A stretch of 64,000 bases of DNA from Acidimicrobiales bacterium (GCA_030747595.1 JASLKK010000009.1:1-64000), one strand, 5' to 3'; numbered from the stretch's first letter, positions 52,822 to 62,594 are shown. Made by a program: numbers and translations. Notes: a model not told the origin generated them from the sequence alone.

Positions 52822-53654
52822 CCCACATCGCTACCGAAGTTCTGAACCTCCGGCCCGTGTCAGGACGGATCGGCGTCGAGGTGGTCGACGCCGACTTGGA
52901 CTTGCTGGTCAAGAACCAGGCCGCCCGGGCTGACCTACGTCGGGCACTACTGGACCACCACGTGGTGGTCCTTCGAGGCCTCTACCCGACTCCAGAAGAG
53001 CACATCGCCATCGCCTCGGCGTTCGGTACCCCGATAGCCCCCGAGGCTCACCTGCCCACGCATCCAGACCACCCTTTGGTCTGCCGATTCGACAGCGCCG
53101 TGGGATACAAGGCCGACAAGTGGCATGCCGACGGCACATTTCGCGACGTCATTCCCAGCGTGGCCGTGCTCACCATGCGTACTTCGCCGGCGACAGGTGG
53201 AGACACCGTGTGGGCCAACTGCTGTGCGGCCTACGAGGACCTCTCGAACGGCATGAAGATCCTTCTCGATGGGCGCAAGGCCCTGCACGACCAAGGCCCC
53301 GACGCCAAGGCCGTCCATCCGGTAGTGGTGGCCCACCCAGACACCGGTCTGCCAATCCTGTTCGTCAACGACATATTCGCGCGGGGGATCATGAATCTGC
53401 CTCCTGAGGAGAGCAATGCAATCCTGCCGTTTCTGATCCGACACGTAAGCCGTCCGGAGTTCACTTACCGGCACAGCTGGTCGGAGGGCGACGTGGTCAT
53501 CTGGGACAACCGCAGCACCCAGCACTACGCCCTGTTCGACTTCGCTGGTCAGCGGGTTGTCGAGCGGGTGCATGTGTCCGGTGGCGTCATGGAAGCACAC
53601 CGGCTCGAACCCGACGAGCGCCGCAGCCCGCCGGCGACCGAGGGACCCTGGTGA
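52818..53654 (+). CDS. TauD/TfdA-family Fe(II)/2-oxoglutarate dioxygenase
   Basis: 278 residues. VSGRIGVEVVDADLDLLV, VVVLRGLYPTPEEHIA, iron ligands H103-x-D105 in DKWHADGTFRDVIPSVAVL, GGDTVWANCCAAYEDL, and the C-terminal VIWDNRSTQHYALFDFAGQR with the distal His and 2-oxoglutarate Arg. The substrate is unknown. It overlaps both neighbours by four bases (ATGA and GTGA), showing a tight operon. Confidence 0.9.
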   Translation: MTHIATEVLNLRPVSGRIGVEVVDADLDLLVKNQAARADLRRALLDHHVVVLRGLYPTPEEHIAIASAFGTPIAPEAHLPTHPDHPLVCRFDSAVGYKADKWHADGTFRDVIPSVAVLTMRTSPATGGDTVWANCCAAYEDLSNGMKILLDGRKALHDQGPDAKAVHPVVVAHPDTGLPILFVNDIFARGIMNLPPEESNAILPFLIRHVSRPEFTYRHSWSEGDVVIWDNRSTQHYALFDFAGQRVVERVHVSGGVMEAHRLEPDERRSPPATEGPW

Positions 53655-55240
53655 GCGTCGGCTACCGCAACCCGTACCTGGCGGATAGCGAGAACCCGAT
53701 CGCCCACGGACGATGTGACCAGCAGGATTGCACAGAACTGGCCGCGGCGTTGCCTCCCGAAGGCGCTGACGGCGAGATCCTGACTGAATCCGATCGCCAG
53801 TTCACTTGGCTAGGGCCGGGCCACTTCGGGGGTCTGATCTCGGGCCTGTACCCCGACGGGAAGCGCACCATCTGGAGCAACGGACGCGAATGCATTGCCA
53901 AACTCGACCACGACACACTCGAGGTGTTAGCCCGGTTCGACCTCTCCCATGAAAGACCCGACGAGCCATCCAGCACGCAGGCCGACTGGGAGGCTGGGGT
54001 TGCCGGTCTCGATGCTGACATCGACGGGGACGTCGATGCCCCGGTCGTTCATGCCGCTGACCTGGCCTCACGGTTCATGACCGGCTTAGACGGGATCTAC
54101 TCCCTACTGGATAACGAACACACCCTCTTCCTGGGTCGCAAGACTGGTGCGGTTGCGTACGCCGAGACGGACCCAACTGACCGCAGTTCCCCACTGGCCG
54201 AGAAGGACCGTTGGGACAAACCGCCGGAGGTCGAGGGGTTCTTCGTGGGAATAAACATGACCCCCGACGGTCGCCTTGTCCTGTCGACTGACCATGGGTG
54301 GCTGGTCAGCCTGGCCCGGGATTTCTCAGACCACGTGGCCGTTCAGATCCCCGGTGCCGCGGAGCACGCCGCCGAACACTGCGCCCGCATGGAGATCGAC
54401 CGGGGCAATACCGGCTACGGCTGGGTCCGTACGAGTCTGTGCTGTGACGACGCCGGCGGGGTCTACGTGAGTTCTGTCGACCACACCCACAAGGTGATCT
54501 GGACCGGCGAACGGTTCTCGTTTGATGCGGCTGACGGGGCATGGAGCGCTGAATACCGAAACGGCACTGGTCGCGGTTCAGGGACTACGCCGTCGCTCAT
54601 GGGCTTCGGTTCCGACGAGGATCGGTTCCTCGTCATTGGCGACGGTGACGACGTAGTCAACATCACACTGTTTTGGCGAGACGAGATCCCCGATGACTGG
54701 GAGCAGCTGCCCAACGCACCGTCGCGACGGATCGCCGGGCTGGGCGCCGCCCACATGGGTGATCCGTCTCGTGTAGAGATTCAGACAGAACAGTCCATCA
54801 CCGTGTCCGGCTACGGCGCCATGACTGTCAACAACGAGCCCGGATCGCGCCCCGACTGGCTGCCGGCCCGTGGTGCCCGCCTGCTGTGCTTCTTCCTAGG
54901 TCATCACAAACGATTTACCCCGTTTGGAATGCACAAGTACCAGTGGGACCCCGAGGCCCAGACGTTGCGGGAGGCCTGGGTGACCACCGAGATCAGCTCG
55001 CCCAACTCGGTGCCCTACGTCAGCCAGGGTTCCGACACCGTCTACACGTGTGGCACCCGTAATGGAAAGTGGACCATCGAGGCCGTCGACTGGTCGACCG
55101 GCGAGTCACGCGGCTACTGGGCGACCGGTGATTCACGATTCAACACCCTCGGGGGCGGAGTGCACGTCGACGGGGACGGCCGAATCATCTTCGGCTCCAT
55201 CTTCGGCAAGACTCGGATACTCGCCAGTCCTCGAGACTGA
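53651..55240 (+). CDS. Unknown protein, beta-propeller-like
   Basis: 529 residues from GTG 53651, overlapping the TauD stop. I do not recognise the family. Repeated strand patterns ending in Asp/Gly turns (TPDGRLVLSTDHGWLVSLAR, DDAGGVYVSSVDHTHKVIW, DEDRFLVIGDGDDVVNITLF, GSDTVYTCGTRNGKWTIEAV, HVDGDGRIIFGSIFGKTRIL) suggest a six- to eight-bladed propeller. No signal peptide. Several conserved-looking His and Cys (HAAEHCARME, SLCCDDAGG) could bind metal. Its tie to the TauD gene suggests an enzyme such as a lactonase or lyase, or a carotenoid-oxygenase-like fold. Confidence 0.7.
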   Translation: MSVGYRNPYLADSENPIAHGRCDQQDCTELAAALPPEGADGEILTESDRQFTWLGPGHFGGLISGLYPDGKRTIWSNGRECIAKLDHDTLEVLARFDLSHERPDEPSSTQADWEAGVAGLDADIDGDVDAPVVHAADLASRFMTGLDGIYSLLDNEHTLFLGRKTGAVAYAETDPTDRSSPLAEKDRWDKPPEVEGFFVGINMTPDGRLVLSTDHGWLVSLARDFSDHVAVQIPGAAEHAAEHCARMEIDRGNTGYGWVRTSLCCDDAGGVYVSSVDHTHKVIWTGERFSFDAADGAWSAEYRNGTGRGSGTTPSLMGFGSDEDRFLVIGDGDDVVNITLFWRDEIPDDWEQLPNAPSRRIAGLGAAHMGDPSRVEIQTEQSITVSGYGAMTVNNEPGSRPDWLPARGARLLCFFLGHHKRFTPFGMHKYQWDPEAQTLREAWVTTEISSPNSVPYVSQGSDTVYTCGTRNGKWTIEAVDWSTGESRGYWATGDSRFNTLGGGVHVDGDGRIIFGSIFGKTRILASPRD

Positions 55241-55327
55241 TTGCGGGCCCCCCTGGACCGAAGATCGGGGCCAGAACGCCCCTGGGTTAGCGTGACTTCG
55301 TCGCCAGCCCCGGCCACGGAGGACCTC

Positions 55328-56278
55328 ATGAGTATTCGATCCAGGCTCCTGCGGCCCACCATGCGGTGGTTCGTCCTAGGGTCCGACAACTCTCTGGAGA
55401 AACTTCGCACCGGACTCGAGCGGTTCGGACGATTCACCAGGCGCAACGTGGCCGACTGGTCGGAGGTCGCCGTCGGGGGGCTCCCCTCCATCCGGGTCAC
55501 GCCCCGTTCTGAGCCGTCGAACATCCACATCCTCTACCTGCACGGCGGGGCCTACAACCTGGGTTCACCGTCTAGTCACCTCGGCCTGGTCTCCCAGATC
55601 GTCATGCGCCTCGGGGCGACGGCCACCGTGGTCGATTATCGACTGGCCCCTGAACACCCCTACCCGGCAGCGATCGAGGACTGCATCACTGCTTATCGGG
55701 CCCTTCTCGAAGAGGTCAACCCATCCTCGTTGGTAGTGGCGGGTGACTCGGCCGGTGGTGGTGCCGCCCTGGCCACCATGATTGCACTTCGAGATGCCGG
55801 CGACCCACTACCGGCTTGTCTCTACCTCATGTCACCGTGGACCGACCTCACGCGCTCAGGGGAGAGCTACCAGACAATGAGCACGGTTGATCCGCTCGTG
55901 CCGCCTGGAGGCATCGATTCGCATCTTGGGCTGATGGACGATCTGGTCGATGGTTACCGGGGTGCTGAGGACGCGAGCCATCCGGGAATCTCGCCGCTGT
56001 TCGCCGATCTGGGCGAACTGCCGCCGATCCTCGTGCAGGTGGGGAGCGACGAGTTGCTGTTATCAGACTCAACGGTGCTGGCCGAGCGGGCCGAGGCAGC
56101 CGGGGTGGATGTTGAACTGGACGTTGCCGATGGCATGTGGCACGTCTGGCAGTTCCTGGCCCCGTGGCTGCCTGAGGCGCGTTGGGCGCTCGACAAGGCT
56201 GCGACCTACATTCGGAAACGGGCCATGGTTGATGGCCGGTCCGGTGGCACTTTGGTGACCCGGTCGCCGGATCATTAA
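55328..56278 (+). CDS. HSL-family esterase/lipase (alpha/beta hydrolase-3)
   Basis: 316 residues from ATG 55328 with GGAGG six bases upstream. The hormone-sensitive-lipase oxyanion loop YLHGGAYNLGSPSSH, DYRLAPEHPYPAAIED, nucleophile Ser in VVAGDSAGGGAALATM, acid in VQVGSDELLLSDS and base in VADGMWHVWQFLAPWLP. It hydrolyses short- to medium-chain esters. The N-terminal 50 residues form a cap and are basic, perhaps contacting the membrane. Confidence 0.9.
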   Translation: MSIRSRLLRPTMRWFVLGSDNSLEKLRTGLERFGRFTRRNVADWSEVAVGGLPSIRVTPRSEPSNIHILYLHGGAYNLGSPSSHLGLVSQIVMRLGATATVVDYRLAPEHPYPAAIEDCITAYRALLEEVNPSSLVVAGDSAGGGAALATMIALRDAGDPLPACLYLMSPWTDLTRSGESYQTMSTVDPLVPPGGIDSHLGLMDDLVDGYRGAEDASHPGISPLFADLGELPPILVQVGSDELLLSDSTVLAERAEAAGVDVELDVADGMWHVWQFLAPWLPEARWALDKAATYIRKRAMVDGRSGGTLVTRSPDH

Positions 56279-56354
56279 GCAGCCACTTCGGCCGGTCTTC
56301 GGACAGATGCCCCGTCGGTGTCGATTGCCGGACGGAAGCGGTTACAACTAACCC

Positions 56355-57911
56355 GTGGAACGAGCACTAGATCGTCGCGCCGAGGCGCTCGGCACCCTGG
56401 ATGGCGGCACGTTTGACGTCATCGTCGTGGGCGGTGGCATCAACGGCGCCGTCTCTGCCCTCGCTCTGGCGGCCCACGGACTAAGCGTCGCCCTGGTGGA
56501 ACGAAACGACTTCGGTTCAGGCACCAGTCAGGAGTCGTCGTGCATGGTGTGGGGCGGTTTCAAGTACCTGGAGAGCCGCGACCTGAAGTTGGTGGCCGGC
56601 CTGTGCGACTCCCGGAATCGACTTGCAAGTGCCTACCCAACGCGTCTCGTCGAGACCCGGTTCATGGCAGCCCTGGACCGTGGGGCACCCTTTCCACCCT
56701 GGTTCGCTGCACTTGGTGCGGTGGCGTATTGGGGTCTTGGACGCCTAGCCACTCAGCCGCCCCGCCACCGATCGGCGGCCACTATTGAACGCCTTGAGCC
56801 ATCAGTGGATACCTCAATGGTTCGAGGCGGCATTGAGTACTCCGACTACCTCTTAGTGGACAATGACGCCCGGTTCGTGTCCGAACTGGCAATCGGGTCA
56901 ACGCGACATGGGGCCACCATTGCCAACCGAGTCGAGGTGCTGGACGCTGAACCGGGAGTGGGTGGTTGGCAGATCGCCATGCGTGACCGGGTTTCTGGCC
57001 GTGACCTAGAGGCCACCGCCCGGGTGGTGGTCAATGCTGGCGGACCCGATGTGCCCGTAGTCGGTGAGCTCTTGGGAGCGGTCACCGAGCACCGTCTGGT
57101 CTTCTCCAAGGGCATCCACCTGGTGGTGCCCCGGATCACCGACTCGGGTCGGATTCTGGCCTTCTTTGACGATGACGAGCGGCTCTTCTACGTGCTGCCC
57201 ATGGGGGAGCGATCCGTTATCGGTACCACCGACACTCCCGTCAATGACCCGCAGGTAACCGTTACCGCCGAAGATCGGGCGTTCCTGTTGGAGCAGATCA
57301 ATGCCCGTATTGATCGGGGGACGCCATTAGGGGAAGCCGACGTGATTGCCGAACGGTGTGGAGTTCGGGCTCTTGTGGTTCCGCCGGGCGGTTCTGCCGA
57401 GGGACGAGACTGGACGGAACTGTCACGGGAACACGCCGTGGAGGTGGACGCGACCCTTGGCGTGGTTTCGGTACTGGGAGGGAAGCTCTCAGATTGCCTC
57501 AATGTAGGTGAGGAGGTAGTGGAGGCCGCCGCTGCCTGTGGTTTATCGGGTCGCAGACCGGTGCGGCGGTGGTATGGCGAGCCAGGCAGAACGGCTCGTC
57601 GTCGTTATGACGAACGGGCCGCTGACCTCCAGTTGGCCCCGGGCGTGATCGCCGACCTGTGGCGTCGGCAGGGGATGCGAGCGTTTGCTGCCCTCGACCT
57701 GATTGCTACCGATCGATCCCTAGGTGAACCAATGGGCCCACTGGTACCACTGACCGAGGCTGAGGTTCGCGTCATGGCCGACCACGAATGGATCGTGGAA
57801 GCCGACGACTTCCTACGGCGACGAACAATGCTTGCCCAGGTCGAACGGGCAGAGGATCTCGCTGCGGACCCCGCCGTGGCCCGTGCTCTGGAGATCCTGA
57901 AGATCGCCTAA
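56355..57911 (+). CDS. glpD: Glycerol-3-phosphate dehydrogenase (FAD)
   Basis: 518 residues from GTG 56355. FAD-binding FDVIVVGGGINGAVSALALA, ALVERNDFGSGTSQESS, then GGFKYLESRDLKLVAGL, VVNAGGPDVPVVGELLG, FSKGIHLVVPRI and YVLPMGERSVIGTTDTPVN are the GlpD signatures. It oxidises sn-glycerol 3-phosphate to dihydroxyacetone phosphate and passes electrons to quinone. Its partner kinase GlpK is 22 kb upstream rather than adjacent. One departure from the common family text: SCMVWGGFKYLE in place of S-x-x-L-I-H-G-G-x-R-Y-L, with V-W for I-H. Confidence 0.9.
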   Translation: MERALDRRAEALGTLDGGTFDVIVVGGGINGAVSALALAAHGLSVALVERNDFGSGTSQESSCMVWGGFKYLESRDLKLVAGLCDSRNRLASAYPTRLVETRFMAALDRGAPFPPWFAALGAVAYWGLGRLATQPPRHRSAATIERLEPSVDTSMVRGGIEYSDYLLVDNDARFVSELAIGSTRHGATIANRVEVLDAEPGVGGWQIAMRDRVSGRDLEATARVVVNAGGPDVPVVGELLGAVTEHRLVFSKGIHLVVPRITDSGRILAFFDDDERLFYVLPMGERSVIGTTDTPVNDPQVTVTAEDRAFLLEQINARIDRGTPLGEADVIAERCGVRALVVPPGGSAEGRDWTELSREHAVEVDATLGVVSVLGGKLSDCLNVGEEVVEAAAACGLSGRRPVRRWYGEPGRTARRRYDERAADLQLAPGVIADLWRRQGMRAFAALDLIATDRSLGEPMGPLVPLTEAEVRVMADHEWIVEADDFLRRRTMLAQVERAEDLAADPAVARALEILKIA

Positions 57912-58031
57912 CAGCGACTGGGGAATGATTGGCGGTATCGCCCGACTCTTGACCACTCCCCAACGATCGTGGCACCGTGGGCCGTCTGCCGGAACTACCT
58001 GCAGCAAGGACGGATGGGCGGCAATCACACC

Positions 58032-58658
58032 ATGTACATCTACAACCGACAGTTAACGATCAAGCCGGATTCGCTCCGAGCGGGCAACGCAAGTGCAGCG
58101 GGCCTCATCAGTCATCTAAATCAGAATACGTCCTTGCAGTTCAATCTCTGGCAGGGCCTTCTGGGCGGTCCGGTTGGGACGGTTGGAGCGTCGAGTCGTC
58201 TCGACTCCTACAGTGACTTCACCGATGAGGTGGCCCGTCTCTATGCGGAGGACGAGGCCTACGTTGACATGGTGGAGGCAGCGGGGGCTCATTTTGTCGG
58301 CAACGCCGAGGACTCCCTCTGGAACGTGGTACACGTGGCCGGCGAGCAGGGCGACGTCCCCAACGTCTGCTCGGTGGTGCGCTTCCAGACCGAGGGGAGG
58401 GACTTCCCGTCAGGCGTGGCGTTCGCTACCGAGATGGCCGACTTCTTCAATTCGATCCACGGCGCGTCGATTTCGGTGTCGACGAGCACCTGGGGCGTAC
58501 CGTTCGGCATCAGCGTGATCGCCGCCTACGACTCGGTGGCCCACTTCGAGGCGTCCACCATGGCGACACAGGCTGATCCCGGCTTTCGCGAGCGCATCAC
58601 GGGGGCCGTAGGCATCCCCGGCAGCAACATGCACGCGGTCATGCGTCGCGTCATCTGA
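58032..58658 (+). CDS. Orphan protein, possible duplicated dimeric alpha/beta barrel
   Basis: 208 residues from ATG 58032; ATG 58014 is also possible. I do not recognise it with confidence. The first half (MYIYNRQLTIKPDSLRAG, SLQFNLWQGLLGGPVGTVGA, DSYSDFTDEVARLYAEDEAY) and the second half (VPNVCSVVRFQTEGRDFPSG, ISVSTSTWGVPFGISVIAAY) look like two ferredoxin-like repeats, as in EthD/NIPSNAP-like proteins. No membrane segment or signal. It is followed by another orphan 53 bp away. Confidence 0.62.
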   Translation: MYIYNRQLTIKPDSLRAGNASAAGLISHLNQNTSLQFNLWQGLLGGPVGTVGASSRLDSYSDFTDEVARLYAEDEAYVDMVEAAGAHFVGNAEDSLWNVVHVAGEQGDVPNVCSVVRFQTEGRDFPSGVAFATEMADFFNSIHGASISVSTSTWGVPFGISVIAAYDSVAHFEASTMATQADPGFRERITGAVGIPGSNMHAVMRRVI

Positions 58659-58711
58659 CAGTCCCCTTTTCGGAGGGGCGTTCCAGGTCGAGGTTGAGGG
58701 AGACTGCGAGG

Positions 58712-59224
58712 ATGGAGTTATTCCAACGCCGCCGTTGGATCTGTCCGGACCGGGTGGCCGAGGGGTTGGAGGCTTTTGTAGCCCAACTCGACTGGATCGA
58801 CACCCATACGGGCCTGTCGATGGCCGGTTGGCGGGCAGAGGGGCACCCTGGCGGTTTGGCTGCCGAACCGGGGGCCATCCTGGCCACCACCACCTACCAC
58901 GATCATGGCTGGTTCCTCGAAGAGGTAGCCCGCCTGCAATCGCTACGTAACTACGGCCCGGTCAATGAGGCAACTGCGACTCTGACCGTGGGCGTCGACA
59001 CTTTCGAGCGATGGAACGCCCCGATGCACCTGCCGTCGTGCTGGACACTCGGCGATCCCACGTTCCGACAGGACACTGGCCCAGACGCTGAGATCTCTCA
59101 CATCGCTACCTGGAGCAACGTGGAGGGTGGTGAGGGCCACGTGACGTGGTTCCCCGATGAGGATAAGACGCCCGCGGCAGCTCGTGGCGGGGTCCGGACG
59201 GAACGGTGGCGCCGTATCCACTGA
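58712..59224 (+). CDS. Orphan protein of unknown function
   Basis: 170 residues from ATG 58712. No family recognised. It opens with FQRRRWICPDRVAEGLEAFV, carries TYHDHGWFLEEVARLQSLRN and ends with a basic RTERWRRIH; the size and alternation of strands and helices suggest a small alpha/beta protein related in shape to its upstream neighbour. The preceding bases include GGGAG at ten bases. The convergent MFS gene begins its stop seven bases beyond. Confidence 0.58.
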   Translation: MELFQRRRWICPDRVAEGLEAFVAQLDWIDTHTGLSMAGWRAEGHPGGLAAEPGAILATTTYHDHGWFLEEVARLQSLRNYGPVNEATATLTVGVDTFERWNAPMHLPSCWTLGDPTFRQDTGPDAEISHIATWSNVEGGEGHVTWFPDEDKTPAAARGGVRTERWRRIH

Positions 59225-59230
59225 CAGGCC

Positions 59231-60583
59231 TCAACCGGACCCGTCGGTTGGCCAGGTCCAATGGCTGGGATGGCGGTCGTCGATCTCGCACTCGTGGTCA
59301 TCGCGACGGCTGTGCCACTCGGCGAGAGGGTGCATGACCCATTTGCCCACAGAGTGGGCGAGTTCCCCGGATCGAGCCAGGACCGGCTGAAAGCGAGTCT
59401 GGCGTTCCACCGGAATGGGTTGGCGTACGCGTGTCCGGTAGGCCAGATAGAGGGCTAGGAGGCCGAGGATGATGGCGAGCGTCCAGAAGTAAGCCGAGGG
59501 ACCGAACGACTCCATCGTGAAACCAATGATCATCGGCGCCGCCATAGCCCCGAGACTCGATGCCAGTACGAGCGTCGAAGCCGCAGCAACACGCTTCTCC
59601 GGTGGTACCCAGTCATTGGCAAGCGCCACGAACTGGCCGTACAGCGGGAACACGAAGGCGCCGAAGACCAGGTTCAAACCGATAAGGGCGAGGTGGGAGG
59701 AAGGGGTGAGCGCCCCGGCCACAGCCAAACCGCAAGAGATGCTGCTGACCACGAGAATTACTGCCCGGCGCGGGTAGCGATCGGACAACGAGCCAAGGGG
59801 CACCTGTAGCAGCACCGCACCGACCACCGCCGCAGAGGTGAACAGGGTGATCCGGCCGGTCCCCATGCCGGATGCGGTACCGAACACAGCCGCCATCGAT
59901 GAAGCGGCCGCGGCGCTGAACGAGCAGAAGACAATGCCCACCACAGCTGACGGAATCGTCCGATACAGCTCCCGTAGCGGCATCTTCTCGGTGCTCGGCA
60001 TAGGAGGAGCGGTCGATGCCGACAGCGTCACCGGGACCACTGCAAGTGAGATGAGTACTGACGAGAGTACGAACAACTCGAGACCATCGGCTGACCCCAG
60101 GTTCAGCAGCAACTGCCCCCCGGCCGTGCCACCCATCATGACCATCATGTAAACGCCGAGGATGCTGCCACGGGTTTCGTTGGTTGCCCGGTCGTTCAAC
60201 CAACTCTCAAGAATCACGAATACGCCGGCGTTACACAGGCCGCTCACGAAGTACACCAGTGACCAACTGGGCGTAGTCACGAGTACTGCGTTGACAAGGA
60301 CTGCAGTGGACCCCGTAGAGGCCAAGGCGGCGAAGACGCGTATGTGTCCGACGGACGTCAGGGCGATCGGAATGACCTTGGCCCCCGCGAGGTACCCGGC
60401 GAAGTGCACGGCCATGACAACTCCCATGGCACCCGCACCAATACCCTCCGACTCTCCGCGAAGCGGTAGCAGGATGCGCTGCAGCCCGGTACCAACTTGT
60501 AGAAGGGCGAACCCCAGAAACAGTGCCCAGACGCCAAGGAGCGACGAGATAGCCGACGACCGGATCTCCGTGGGGCCGCTCAA
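59231..60583 (-). CDS. MFS transporter
   Basis: 450 residues from TTG 60583, which overlaps the thioesterase stop (TTGA) and has GAGG upstream; no ATG fits. Twelve membrane segments, with loop 8-9 motif GSLSDRYPRRAVILVVSS and loop 2-3 TSVGHIRVFAALAS. The order resembles the YcaD/small-metabolite branch of MFS. The cytoplasmic C-terminus (about 60 residues from RTRVRQP) is long, polar and probably disordered. Co-transcribed with the betainyl-CoA thioesterase-like gene, so a carnitine- or betaine-like solute is a possible substrate; this is inference. Confidence 0.83.
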   Translation of the reverse strand: MSGPTEIRSSAISSLLGVWALFLGFALLQVGTGLQRILLPLRGESEGIGAGAMGVVMAVHFAGYLAGAKVIPIALTSVGHIRVFAALASTGSTAVLVNAVLVTTPSWSLVYFVSGLCNAGVFVILESWLNDRATNETRGSILGVYMMVMMGGTAGGQLLLNLGSADGLELFVLSSVLISLAVVPVTLSASTAPPMPSTEKMPLRELYRTIPSAVVGIVFCSFSAAAASSMAAVFGTASGMGTGRITLFTSAAVVGAVLLQVPLGSLSDRYPRRAVILVVSSISCGLAVAGALTPSSHLALIGLNLVFGAFVFPLYGQFVALANDWVPPEKRVAAASTLVLASSLGAMAAPMIIGFTMESFGPSAYFWTLAIILGLLALYLAYRTRVRQPIPVERQTRFQPVLARSGELAHSVGKWVMHPLAEWHSRRDDHECEIDDRHPSHWTWPTDGSG

Positions 60584-61065
60584 CGAAGGGTCCTCACACC
60601 CTTCCCGACATGGTCGGGTGACGGCACTTCTGCATGGCCCGCAGCGGCGGCTAGGGCGGCCGAGGCCACCGGTTCGACCATCGGGGCCACCATGGGGCCA
60701 CTTGGCCCCTGGACGACGTGTAGCAGCATGCACTCCTGGGTGGCCACCGGATCGGACTCGTCGTCGGCAAAGAGGTCATGGTGAACGTGAAGCCGCTTGG
60801 CGTCAGCGCCGAGGACCAACGAGTCGGTATAGATCTCCGCTCCTTCCCTGACCTCACGTAGGTACCGGATGCGGGTCTCCACGGTGTAAAAGGTGCCATT
60901 GGTCGCCAGGTAGTCGGATCCGAACCCCAGAGTCGACAGGATGGCATCGGTGGCATGACCGAATGCCACGCCATAGAAGCCCTCGGTCAGGTGGCCGTTG
61001 TAGTCGATCCATTCGGGGGGCACAACGGCGCGCCATACCTGAAGGGGTTCGGTTGCTGCCTCCAT
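60580..61065 (-). CDS. Hot-dog thioesterase, betainyl-CoA thioesterase-like
   Basis: 161 residues. VPPEWIDYNGHLTEGFYGVA, FGHATDAILSTLGFGSDY, TVETRIRYLREVREGAEIY and KRLHVHHDLFADD match the 4HBT proteins associated with carnitine dehydrogenase (betainyl-CoA thioesterase), which release glycine betaine from its CoA ester. The D-Y-N-G-H-x-x-E core holds the catalytic Asp and Glu. With soxAG nearby this points to betaine and sarcosine catabolism. Confidence 0.72.
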   Translation of the reverse strand: MEAATEPLQVWRAVVPPEWIDYNGHLTEGFYGVAFGHATDAILSTLGFGSDYLATNGTFYTVETRIRYLREVREGAEIYTDSLVLGADAKRLHVHHDLFADDESDPVATQECMLLHVVQGPSGPMVAPMVEPVASAALAAAAGHAEVPSPDHVGKGVRTLR

Positions 61066-61190
61066 GGGGAGACCTCCGACGTTGAACTCCGCCCGGCGGC
61101 GGCGCGGACGCGCGCAATCTACGGCTCATTGGGGATCGGGAGCAATCACCTCTGGTGGTCATGGGGCACAAGAGGCTCCAGGGGATGCTG

Positions 61191-62594
61191 TTAGCCCAGA
61201 GGGCCCGGCGGAAGGGTCCTCGGATCAAGGGTGGCCAACGCCCCGATGTCAGGTGCTGGCGCCGTACCGAAGACCTCTTCGGCGGCACATAGAAGGGCTA
61301 CTAGGGCGGCATCGTCATGACGTCGTCCAGCAAACTGGACCCCTACCGGAAGACCACCGTCGGTGAAGCCTGCCGGTAGGGACGCCGACGGTGCGCCAGT
61401 CACGGTGATCCTCGAACAGGACCGCATCCAGTGGGTGTAGTGGTCCAGGGGCACACCGTCGATCTCGTCAACCCATTCCAAGCCGACGGGAAAAGGTGGT
61501 ACCTGGGTGGTCGGGGAAAGGAACGCATCGAATCGACCCTCGACGAAGAACCGATCCCAGTCAGATCGGATACGCCCCTCGGTGGCCACTGCCGCGGCTA
61601 TCCGGTCTGCATTCAGAGAAAGTCCCAGTCGTATCTCGTAGCGGGCTGTGGCCTTCACCCGCTCGTCGTCGACGAGCGGCGCCATGTGAAAGGTCTGGAA
61701 GAGGGCCCGTAGGTCCTCGAAACAGCGATCGGCACCAGTGAGGTCGGGGCAGGCTTCTTCGACCTCCCATCCGGCATCCGCCAGTGCCTCGACGGCCCGA
61801 GCTGTGGCCGTCCGGATGTCGGGATCTACCGGAAGGTCTCCGAGGTCGGGAGAGAACGCCACCCGAGGAGCAGTTGTGACGGGCTCTATCGACACTTCGG
61901 AAGCGCTCATCACCCCCAGAAGGAGTGCTATGTCCGCCACCGTCCGGCCCATTGGGCCGGTGATCGGTTGGTCGGTTCGGGGGTCGGGATTCACGTCGTG
62001 GGGAATGGATCCCGTGGTCGGACGGAAACCGACCACCGCGTTGAAGGCTGCAGGATTCCGTAGCGAGCCACCCAGGTCAGAACCGTCGGCGATGGAGAGC
62101 GAGCCACAGGCAAGCCCCACGGCAGCACCACCACTGGATCCGCCTGCGCTGCGTGTCGGGTCCCATGGGTTACGGGTCAGTCCCAGAACCGGATTGAAGG
62201 TATGGGAACCCTTCCCAAACTCGGGTGTGTTGGTCTTGCCGACGGGCACTACGCCACACCGGCGGAGATGGGCGATCAGGGGTGCGTCTTCGGACGGTAC
62301 GCGGTCCTCGAAGACCAACGATCCCCGGGTGGTCCGGACGCCGGCGGTGTCAACGAGATCCTTGAAGGCGGTGACCAGGCCACGCAGAGGTTCACCCTCA
62401 AGCAGGGTCGGGTCGTTGTCGAGCCGACTGGCCAGGCGCTCTGCGGTATCCCAGTGGACGGTTGGTATGGCGTTGACCACCGGCTCGGTCATCTCGGCCC
62501 GGGTCCGGCAGTCGGCCAAGAGTTCTCGGCACGATGCCTTGCCGGTGTCCAGTAGCACCCTCTGCTCGGTGGCGGTCAACCCTGCGAGATCCAT
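61191..62594 (-). CDS. Amidase signature family amidohydrolase
   Basis: 467 residues. Catalytic Lys in LVTAFKDLVDTAGVRTTRGS, the Ser/Gly core TRSAGGSSGGAAVGLACG and nucleophile loop DGSDLGGSLRNPAAFN; VPVGKTNTPEFGKG is also typical. Same family as the amidase at 2153-3571 but not closely similar outside the motifs. The nearest genes are a thioesterase downstream and soxG upstream on the same strand. Substrate unknown. Confidence 0.88.
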   Translation of the reverse strand: MDLAGLTATEQRVLLDTGKASCRELLADCRTRAEMTEPVVNAIPTVHWDTAERLASRLDNDPTLLEGEPLRGLVTAFKDLVDTAGVRTTRGSLVFEDRVPSEDAPLIAHLRRCGVVPVGKTNTPEFGKGSHTFNPVLGLTRNPWDPTRSAGGSSGGAAVGLACGSLSIADGSDLGGSLRNPAAFNAVVGFRPTTGSIPHDVNPDPRTDQPITGPMGRTVADIALLLGVMSASEVSIEPVTTAPRVAFSPDLGDLPVDPDIRTATARAVEALADAGWEVEEACPDLTGADRCFEDLRALFQTFHMAPLVDDERVKATARYEIRLGLSLNADRIAAAVATEGRIRSDWDRFFVEGRFDAFLSPTTQVPPFPVGLEWVDEIDGVPLDHYTHWMRSCSRITVTGAPSASLPAGFTDGGLPVGVQFAGRRHDDAALVALLCAAEEVFGTAPAPDIGALATLDPRTLPPGPLG

